6,141 nucleotides of DNA, taken from Holophagales bacterium UBA5066. Its GTDB lineage: Bacteria > Acidobacteriota > Thermoanaerobaculia > UBA5066. The notes under the pieces were generated by a model. That model saw only the letters and a list, made by a program, of their open reading frames with translations. It was not told where the DNA came from and made no database searches. The DNA lies in NCBI GenBank assembly GCA_002414905.1, contig DIAY01000168.1, positions 3,304 to 9,444 on the forward strand. The letters run 5' to 3'. A program made the translations under genes and the position numbers. Of the stretch, positions 1 to 4,459 are shown in pieces (position 1 is the first letter of the stretch; every line of letters begins with the position of its first letter).

Positions 1-24
1 CCCGGCCGCGAGCCCGGCCGCGAG
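1..24. repeat. Perfect tandem duplication of a 12-base unit
   Basis: Bases 1-12 and 13-24 are identical (cccggccgcgag). On the minus strand they encode Leu-Ala-Ala-Gly twice inside the predicted membrane helix of the anti-sigma factor. The unit length is a multiple of three, so copy-number changes would keep the frame. More copies could lie beyond the left edge. Confidence 0.85.
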
Positions 25-306
25 AAGACCTGCAACCACCAGTCCCATCCGTACGCCCCGCGTCGCCCTTCGCCGTGGAGAAGCCGTGCACCCCACCCGC
101 CGAACCAGCCGGGCCCTCACCTCGTCCGGAAGCCGGTCGACCGTCCGGGCTCCCTGCAGGGCCGCGTTCCTCGTCTCGGCCTCCCGGCGCAGAGAGGCGC
201 ATCCGGCGCAGCCCTCGAGGTGCGCGAGAAGGCTCGCGGCCGTCGCGACGTCGAGCTCGTCGTCGCAAAGTGCCTCGATGAGGGGTTCGGAGGCTTCACA
301 GTCCAT
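1..306 (-). CDS. Anti-sigma factor with zinc-binding (ZAS/zf-HC2-type) domain, partial (N-terminal 102 residues)
   Basis: Seen: an open frame from ATG at 306 to the window edge, 102 codons with no stop. Cys3, His29, Cys33 and Cys36 form Cys-X25-His-X3-Cys-X2-Cys, the zinc-anti-sigma pattern; the Cys-to-His spacing matches my recollection of RsrA. Cys14 is an extra cysteine. A basic stretch (residues 77-86, Arg-rich) precedes a hydrophobic Gly/Ala/Leu/Val segment from residue 87 to the edge, the likely start of a membrane helix with the zinc domain in the cytoplasm. Known for the family: the domain binds the cognate ECF sigma factor and keeps it from RNA polymerase until a signal, sometimes thiol oxidation, releases it. 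The gene follows the sigma gene by 34 bases, the usual sigma/anti-sigma order. No in-frame start lies between the sigma stop and this ATG. A GGAGG-like site lies about 20 bases upstream, too far to be ideal. The sensor part is outside the window, so the signal is unknown. Confidence 0.88.
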   Translation of the reverse strand, partial: MDCEASEPLIEALCDDELDVATAASLLAHLEGCAGCASLRREAETRNAALQGARTVDRLPDEVRARLVRRVGCTASPRRRATRGVRMGLVVAGLLAAGLAAG

Positions 307-340
307 CGCGGCGGCCCCGAAAGGAGCCCTCCAGAAAAGA

Positions 341-1039
341 CTAACGTCGCCGCAGCACGCGGTATTCCGGTGCGCCGGACGCACCGACGCTCCCCGGTTT
401 CGAGGCGAGCCGCGTCCGGCCGGGAGTCTCCCCTGCATCGAAATAGCCCCTGCGCCGCCCGTACGAGAGGAGGGCTTCCTCGAGAAGCCTTCGGCCGCGG
501 TAGAGACGGGACATCACCGTCCCGAGAGGGATCTCGAGGATATCGGCGACCTCCCGGTACGAGAAGTCCTGGAGGTCCGCGAGCTCGACGACGATCCGGA
601 AGTCTTCGGGGAGTGCACCGAGCGCCCGGGCGACGTCGCCGTCGAGCGTCCGGTCGAGCAGGTCGTCCTCGGGCGTCACCGCCGGCGGCGTGACGTCCTC
701 CAGGGCGGACTCGAAGGTCGTACCGCCCCGTTCGAGATCGACCTCGCGAGGGCCGGCCTTGCGCTGCCTGTAACCGTTGATGAACCCGTTCTTGAGGATC
801 CGGAAGAGCCAGGCCTTCAGGTTCGTCCCTTCCCGGAAGCTGTCGTAATGGGCATACGCCCGCAAGTAACTCTCCTGCAGGAGGTCTTCCGCGTCCTGCC
901 GGTTGCGGGTCAGGCGCAAGGCTGTGCCGAATAGGGCGTCCGCGTACGGAAGGTCTCCGGAGCGAAAGTCCCACGCCTTCGGTGCCGTGCTGTGGCGGAA
1001 GCGAAACAGGGCCATCGATTCTTCAACGCCCGAGGACAT
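341..1039 (-). CDS. ECF-family RNA polymerase sigma factor (SigR/RpoE-like)
   Basis: A 232-residue group 4 sigma-70 factor that would direct RNA polymerase to stress promoters. Region 2 spans about residues 31-94, with the core-binding DAEDLLQESYLRAY at 49-62 and the -10-recognition part NLKAWLFRILKNGFINGYR at 73-91. A variable linker (95-133) leads to region 4 (about 135-190) with the helix-turn-helix FSYREVADILEIPLGTVMSR at 159-178. The phrase GTNLKAWLFRILxNxFIN and the neighbouring zinc anti-sigma gene resemble the SigR/RsrA group, which in actinobacteria responds to thiol oxidation; the same signal here is only inferred. After region 4 there is an unusual Arg/Gly/Ser-rich tail of about 40 residues; most ECF proteins stop near here. 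ATG at 1039 gives the longest frame. A second ATG at 1015 (residue 9) is a plausible alternative; neither has a strong ribosome binding site. The gene lies only 81 bases after atpE, beyond two hairpins. Confidence 0.93.
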   Translation of the reverse strand: MSSGVEESMALFRFRHSTAPKAWDFRSGDLPYADALFGTALRLTRNRQDAEDLLQESYLRAYAHYDSFREGTNLKAWLFRILKNGFINGYRQRKAGPREVDLERGGTTFESALEDVTPPAVTPEDDLLDRTLDGDVARALGALPEDFRIVVELADLQDFSYREVADILEIPLGTVMSRLYRGRRLLEEALLSYGRRRGYFDAGETPGRTRLASKPGSVGASGAPEYRVLRRR

Positions 1040-1055
1040 CCCGCGGATTTCCCGG

Positions 1056-1087
1056 AAAACGGTAGAGCCCCGGCGTCGCGCCGGGGC
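1056..1087 (-). terminator. Probable intrinsic terminator or attenuator after atpE
   Basis: A 9-bp perfect stem, GCCCCGGCG at 1067-1075 pairing with CGCCGGGGC at 1079-1087, closes a 3-base loop. In minus-strand transcription it is followed by TCTACCG and then only four T residues (1059-1056), so the U tract is short and displaced by 7 bases. It lies between the atpE stop and the sigma gene, where the nuo-atp transcript would be expected to end. Termination could be partial, leaving the sigma gene served by readthrough. Confidence 0.55.
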
Positions 1088-1097
1088 CCCCGTGCGT

Positions 1098-1116
1098 CCG
1101 GGCCCCGAGGGCCCGG
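1098..1116 (-). terminator. Second GC hairpin immediately after the atpE stop codon
   Basis: An 8-bp perfect stem, CCGGGCCC at 1098-1105 pairing with GGGCCCGG at 1109-1116, has a 3-base loop and starts 4 bases after the atpE stop. It has no U tract of its own. It could protect the mRNA 3' end or act in tandem with the hairpin at 1067-1087. An alternative stem pairing 1083-1089 with 1100-1106 overlaps both hairpins, so the two could compete. Confidence 0.45.
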
Positions 1117-1120
1117 CGGA

Positions 1121-1441
1121 TCACTTCCCCTGGAGAAGGAAGGCGATGACGAGCGTGTAGATGACGAGGGACTCGATGAGGACGAGACCGAGGAACGCGA
1201 TGCCGCGGATCTGGCCCGCGGCGCCGGGGTTGCGGGCCATGCCGTCGCAGGCCGCCACGACGGCGCGCCCCTGGGCGGTCGCGCCGGCGGTGGCGCCGAT
1301 CGCGAGGACGAGGGCCGCCGAGAGGTGGCCCCAGCCCGCTCCGGCGCTCGTCACCTTGGCGACGTCCTGCGCGAAGGCGAGGTTCGGGAGCAGGAAGGCG
1401 AGGCCGGCGACCGCGACGGCGGGAAGAATTTTCTTGATCAT
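1121..1441 (-). CDS. atpE: F-type ATP synthase subunit c with N-terminal signal-like leader
   Basis: The proteolipid that forms the rotor ring of F0 and carries the transported ion. The 106-residue protein begins with a signal-like leader (Lys3-Lys4, hydrophobic core, Ala-Phe-Ala before Gln25); removing residues 1-24 would leave 82 residues, the usual subunit c length. Two membrane helices follow, about 38-64 and 79-103, joined by a polar loop with Arg70-Asn71-Pro72, the equivalent of the E. coli RQP loop. The ion-carrying acid is Glu90 in the second helix (LVLIESLVIY), with Gln57 in the first helix and Ser91 and Tyr95 nearby. These residues resemble both the Na+-type and the cyanobacterial/chloroplast H+-type sites, so the coupling ion is not certain. 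ATG at 1441 is chosen because AAGGAG lies 10 bases upstream and the next gene (atpB) ends just before it. It is the last gene of the packed cluster; atpF does not follow. Confidence 0.96.
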   Translation of the reverse strand: MIKKILPAVAVAGLAFLLPNLAFAQDVAKVTSAGAGWGHLSAALVLAIGATAGATAQGRAVVAACDGMARNPGAAGQIRGIAFLGLVLIESLVIYTLVIAFLLQGK

Positions 1442-1451
1442 TTCGTTCTGG

Positions 1452-1457
1452 CTCCTT
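1452..1457 (-). promoter_or_regulatory. Ribosome binding site of atpE
   Basis: AAGGAG on the minus strand, 10 bases before the atpE ATG, within the 35-base atpB-atpE gap. It fixes the atpE start at the residue that begins the signal-like leader. It is a strong site, as expected for subunit c, which is needed in many more copies than its neighbours. Confidence 0.8.
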
Positions 1458-1476
1458 TCGGGTTCGGAAGTCGGAA

Positions 1477-2274
1477 TCAATGCTCGTGGGCGATGGCGCC
1501 CCCGATGTAGACGGCGGTCAGGAGCGTGAAGACGTAGGCCTGAAGGAAGGATCCGAAGATCCCGAGCGCGTTCATCGGCATCGGGACGAGAAGAGGCACG
1601 AGCTCGACGAACTGGTTCGTCGCCGTGTGCTCTCCGTAGATGTTGCCGAAGAGACGCATCGCCAGGGAGAGGGCGCGGGCGAAGTTCCCGATCATCTCGA
1701 TCGGAAAGACGAGTATGGCCAGCGCCGCGCTCGGCCCGGCGAACGTCTTCAGGTAGCCGATCGGCCCGTGCGCGCGGATCCCCGCCGCGTTGAAGAAGAC
1801 GAGACAGGAGAGCGAGAGGGCGAAGGTCGTGTTCAGGCTCGACGTCGGCGGCTGGAGGACGAAGATCTGGCCGACGAGGTTGGAAACGACGATGAAGAAG
1901 AAGAACGCCCCGACGACGGGGAGGTACTTCTCGCCCGTATGGGGGATATTTTCCTTGACGAGGTCCCTGAGGAACTCGACGAAGACCTCCAGGACGTTCT
2001 GGGCGCCGGACGGCGCGTCCTTCACGAACTTCCTCGAGAGGATCGGCAGGGCGACCGCGAAGAGGAGGAGGACGAGGAGCGCCATGATCACGTGATCGGG
2101 CACCCACCCGATCGGCGCGCCGTGTCCGTGCTCCAGCGGCGCGATTCCGGCAATGTGGATCCCGCCGATCGTCACGCCGTGGAGCCACCAGGACGGCGCA
2201 TTCTCCGGAGATCCGAAGATCGCCGTCAGAAGGGCGTTGACCGGGCCGAACAGGATCGAGTAATGGTGCTGCAT
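1477..2274 (-). CDS. atpB: F-type ATP synthase subunit a
   Basis: The stator channel subunit of F0, which passes ions to and from the c ring in the cytoplasmic membrane. It has 265 residues, close to E. coli (271). The signature ARALSLAMRLFGNIYGEH (199-216) contains the essential stator arginine, Arg207, with Glu215 following. The last helix has LQAYVFTLLTAVYIGGAIAH (244-263), with Gln245 at the place of E. coli Gln252. Five or six membrane segments are visible, including about 60-80, 118-140, 148-165, 182-208 and 235-262. An amphipathic stretch rich in charged residues (about 81-117) leads into the second. In the signature, Ala201 stands where Pro is common (SRPLSL), a tolerated variation as far as I know. 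ATG at 2274 lies one base after the atpI stop, with GGGGGTGAG just before it, so translation is probably coupled to atpI. The protein works with subunit c, encoded next. Confidence 0.97.
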   Translation of the reverse strand: MQHHYSILFGPVNALLTAIFGSPENAPSWWLHGVTIGGIHIAGIAPLEHGHGAPIGWVPDHVIMALLVLLLFAVALPILSRKFVKDAPSGAQNVLEVFVEFLRDLVKENIPHTGEKYLPVVGAFFFFIVVSNLVGQIFVLQPPTSSLNTTFALSLSCLVFFNAAGIRAHGPIGYLKTFAGPSAALAILVFPIEMIGNFARALSLAMRLFGNIYGEHTATNQFVELVPLLVPMPMNALGIFGSFLQAYVFTLLTAVYIGGAIAHEH

Positions 2275-2275
2275 C

Positions 2276-2698
2276 TCACCCCCGGGGGGCTCCGTCTTCC
2301 TCGTTCTGGGTATCGGACCGGCCGGCCGCGGCGCCCCGGAACCCCTCGACGAAGACCCCGAAGACGACCGCGGAGAGCCCTCCGAGGAGCCACGGGATCT
2401 CGTCCGGAAAGAGGCGAACCGAACCGAAGACCGCGAGCCCCACGAAGGCGTAGCGGAGGAGGGTGCGGAGCGCGAACTTTCCGTCGATCCGGGCCGTCGC
2501 CCGTGGACGGGGAACCAGAAGTCTCCCGGCCACGTCCGACAACCAGAGACCGGAGACGATAGCCACGGCAGCTCCGGCCGTCAAGGCACAGGCCTCGCGG
2601 AACCGCCCGAGGGCGCCGAGCGCCAGGACGGCGAGAACGGCAATTGCGGTCGCAAACCGGAAGATCCGCCTCTCCGACGGAGGGAGGGCGAGGTTCAC
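2276..2698 (-). CDS. atpI: ATP synthase subunit I (AtpI/UncI-like) membrane protein
   Basis: A 140-residue membrane protein with four predicted helices, at about 12-31, 36-57, 76-97 and 101-120, then a short polar tail (GRSDTQNEEDGAPRG). Its sequence is poorly conserved, so the assignment rests on size, the four-helix pattern and its place directly before atpB and after atpZ, where atpI normally lies. Known for the family: AtpI helps assemble the c ring in some bacteria and has been linked to Mg2+ handling in Bacillus, but it is often dispensable. I chose the GTG at 2698 because it overlaps the atpZ stop by 4 bases (GTGA) and has GGGGGAA about 9 bases upstream. The frame is open further upstream, to about 2848, but that part runs through atpZ in another frame and looks non-membrane and Arg/Pro-rich, so I leave it out. 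Confidence 0.82.
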   Translation of the reverse strand: MNLALPPSERRIFRFATAIAVLAVLALGALGRFREACALTAGAAVAIVSGLWLSDVAGRLLVPRPRATARIDGKFALRTLLRYAFVGLAVFGSVRLFPDEIPWLLGGLSAVVFGVFVEGFRGAAAGRSDTQNEEDGAPRG

Positions 2699-2970
2699 GG
2701 CTCGATTCCCCCGGGTCCGGAACCGGGCCCCGCCGGTGGCCCGGGCGTCCCTTCCAGCTTCACCGATTCCCGGAGGAGCTGCCGGATTCCGCCCAGAAAG
2801 CCGAGGATGCCGAGGACGGCCGTGGCTGCCGGGAAGCTCCCGAGCCACCGGTCGAGCAGCCAGCCCAGCCCGCCGCCCGCCGCGAGGCAGGCAGGGAGGA
2901 CCCAGCCGAAGCTCAGCACGTCGCCCAGGAGGCGGAGGTTCGGGTCGGGCTCCCTCCGCGGCTGGGTCAC
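2695..2970 (-). CDS. atpZ: AtpZ-like F0F1 ATPase-associated small membrane protein
   Basis: A 91-residue protein with two predicted helices (about 18-39 and 47-67). It carries the pattern GGGLGWLLDRWLGSFP (32-47), including Asp40 just after the first helix, and a Gly-rich second helix with LGILGFLGG (53-61). This matches the AtpZ family (the ATPase_gene1 group, described as a putative Ca2+/Mg2+ transporter subunit). In Bacillus, AtpZ and AtpI are reported to act together; the adjacency here agrees. The tail (74-88) is Gly/Pro-rich and probably disordered. The start is GTG at 2970, with an AGGAG site 4 bases upstream that overlaps the nuoN stop. It is the first ATP synthase gene after the complex I genes, with only 7 bases between, so it is probably translated and transcribed with nuoN. 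Confidence 0.88.
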   Translation of the reverse strand: MTQPRREPDPNLRLLGDVLSFGWVLPACLAAGGGLGWLLDRWLGSFPAATAVLGILGFLGGIRQLLRESVKLEGTPGPPAGPGSGPGGIEP

Positions 2971-2972
2971 GT

Positions 2973-2980
2973 CTCTCCTA
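2973..2980 (-). promoter_or_regulatory. atpZ ribosome binding site overlapping the nuoN stop codon
   Basis: The minus-strand string TAGGAGAGAC before GTG contains the nuoN stop (TAG, 2980-2978) and, sharing its last two bases, the AGGAG site for atpZ. A ribosome finishing nuoN would sit on the atpZ start, so the complex I and ATP synthase genes are probably translationally coupled. There is no room for a promoter or terminator in this junction. Confidence 0.75.
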
Positions 2981-4456
2981 CGGGAGGAGGCAGGCCTTGG
3001 CGAGCGCCACGAGCGGCTGAGGCATCACGCCGATGGCAAGCGTCCCCACGAAACAGAGTCCGACGGCTATGGCAACCGCGGGCTCCTCGCGCCAGCGCAC
3101 CTCTCCCTCCCCTTCCACGAAGTACATCGCCCTCACGATGCGGAAGTAGTAGAAGAGAGAGACGGCCGACATCAGGACACCGAGAAGCGCCAGCGCCGGC
3201 CAGCCCGCCTTGACTGCGGCCGAGAAGAGAAAGTATTTCCCGATGAACCCGGCCGTCGGCGGGATGCCGGCCAGGGAGAGGAGGAAGACGACCATCGCCC
3301 CGGCAGCGAAGGGGTTCCTCTTCCAGAGACCGTTGAAGTCGTCGACGCTCTCGCTCGCATAGCCTTTCGCCTCCAGGAGGACCACGAGACCGAACGCCCC
3401 GAACGTCATCAGGAGGTAGGCCGAGAGGTAGATCATGACGGCCCAGAGGCCGAACGAATCCGGCTGCCCCGCCGCGCCGCCAGCCTTGTAGGCGAGGAGG
3501 CCGAGGAGGGCGTACCCGGCGTGCCCCACGGAGGAGTAGCCGAGGAGGCGCTTCACGTTCTTCTGCATCAGGGCACCGACGTTTCCGATGACCATCGTCA
3601 GAGCGGCCGACGCCGCCAGGATCGGCGCCCAGTCGTCGGCGCGGGGGCCGAAGCCGGCGAAGAAGATGCGGGCGAAGATCGCGTAGGCCGCGATCTTCGG
3701 GCCGACCGCGAAGAAGGCCGAGATCGGCGTGGGCGCCCCTTCGTAGACGTCGGGCGCCCAATAGTGGAACGGCGCCGAGGCGATCTTGAAAAGCATGCCG
3801 CACGCGGTGAGGACGACGCCGACCATCAGCAGGTCCGAGCGGGGCGAGGCCGTCAGCGCCGCGGAGACCCCGGCAAGGCTCAGCGTCCCCGTCGTGCCGT
3901 AGACGAGGGAGAGGCCGTAGAGGAGGACGCCGGACGAGAACGCGCCCAGGACGAAGTACTTCGCCGCGGCCTCGACCGACTTCGTCTCCCGCTTGAAGTA
4001 GCCCGCCAGAACGTACTGCGAGAGCGCCATCAGCTCGAGGGCGATGTAGATCGACACCAGGTGCGTCCCCGACGCCATGAAGAGCATGCCGACCGTCGAG
4101 AAGAGGAGAAGGGCGTAGTACTCGCCTCCCGGGTAGGGCGACGTCCCGACGAAGCGCAGCGAGAAGAGGATCGTCACCGCGGCCGCCAGTAACGTCAGGA
4201 CCTTGAAGAAGATGCCGAACCCGTCGAGGGTGAACATCCCGCCGAAGGCGGTGCGCGGGAGGGCCCCGGAGAACGAGACGGCCACCGGGATCAGGGCCGC
4301 GGTGACGGCGAGCGACGCGAGCGACGCCCACGCGAGCGCCTTCTCCTTCTCCCGCTTGACCACCGTCGCCCAGAGGAGGATCCCGAGCGCGAGCTCGGTC
4401 AGGACGAGCTCGGGCAGGATGACCAGCAGGTCCGAGAGCGGGAACGGGAGGGCCAC
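2978..4456 (-). CDS. nuoN: NADH-quinone oxidoreductase subunit N
   Basis: One of the three antiporter-like, proton-pumping membrane subunits of complex I. At 492 residues it is close to the usual length, with about 14 hydrophobic segments over the whole protein. The charged residues needed for proton transfer are in place: Glu141 in YIALELMALSQYVLAGY (137-153), Lys224 in GMLFKIASAPFHYWAPDVYE (220-239), Lys254 in AVGPKIAAYA (250-259) and Lys407 in GFIGKYFLF (403-411). These correspond to E. coli NuoN Glu133, Lys217, Lys247 and Lys395. The lysine in the last position separates NuoN from NuoM, which has Glu there. The second conserved stretch, KNVKRLLGYSSVGHAGYALL (299-318), is also intact. GTG at 4456 is the start; AAGGGGA, formed by the last codons of nuoM, lies 8 bases before it, so translation is coupled to nuoM. 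It is the last nuo gene of the cluster. Confidence 0.97.
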   Translation of the reverse strand: MALPFPLSDLLVILPELVLTELALGILLWATVVKREKEKALAWASLASLAVTAALIPVAVSFSGALPRTAFGGMFTLDGFGIFFKVLTLLAAAVTILFSLRFVGTSPYPGGEYYALLLFSTVGMLFMASGTHLVSIYIALELMALSQYVLAGYFKRETKSVEAAAKYFVLGAFSSGVLLYGLSLVYGTTGTLSLAGVSAALTASPRSDLLMVGVVLTACGMLFKIASAPFHYWAPDVYEGAPTPISAFFAVGPKIAAYAIFARIFFAGFGPRADDWAPILAASAALTMVIGNVGALMQKNVKRLLGYSSVGHAGYALLGLLAYKAGGAAGQPDSFGLWAVMIYLSAYLLMTFGAFGLVVLLEAKGYASESVDDFNGLWKRNPFAAGAMVVFLLSLAGIPPTAGFIGKYFLFSAAVKAGWPALALLGVLMSAVSLFYYFRIVRAMYFVEGEGEVRWREEPAVAIAVGLCFVGTLAIGVMPQPLVALAKACLLP

Positions 4457-4459
4457 GGT

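Noticed and set aside
86..974. Open frames on both strands overlapping the sigma and anti-sigma genes
   Set aside because: Arg/Pro/Ser-rich with no recognisable motif, while the sigma frame and the anti-sigma frame carry clear family signatures over the same bases.
1121..2188. A single 355-residue reading frame joining antisense-of-frame atpB sequence to atpE, as if a fusion protein
   Set aside because: Only the last 106 codons look like protein (subunit c); the upstream part is an out-of-frame reading of atpB, and a good ribosome binding site lies before the ATG at 1441.
2276..2848. A longer atpI reading frame starting at 2848
   Set aside because: The added 50 residues overlap atpZ in another frame and are Arg/Pro/Gly-rich. 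The GTG at 2698, overlapping the atpZ stop, gives a normal-length AtpI with a ribosome binding site.
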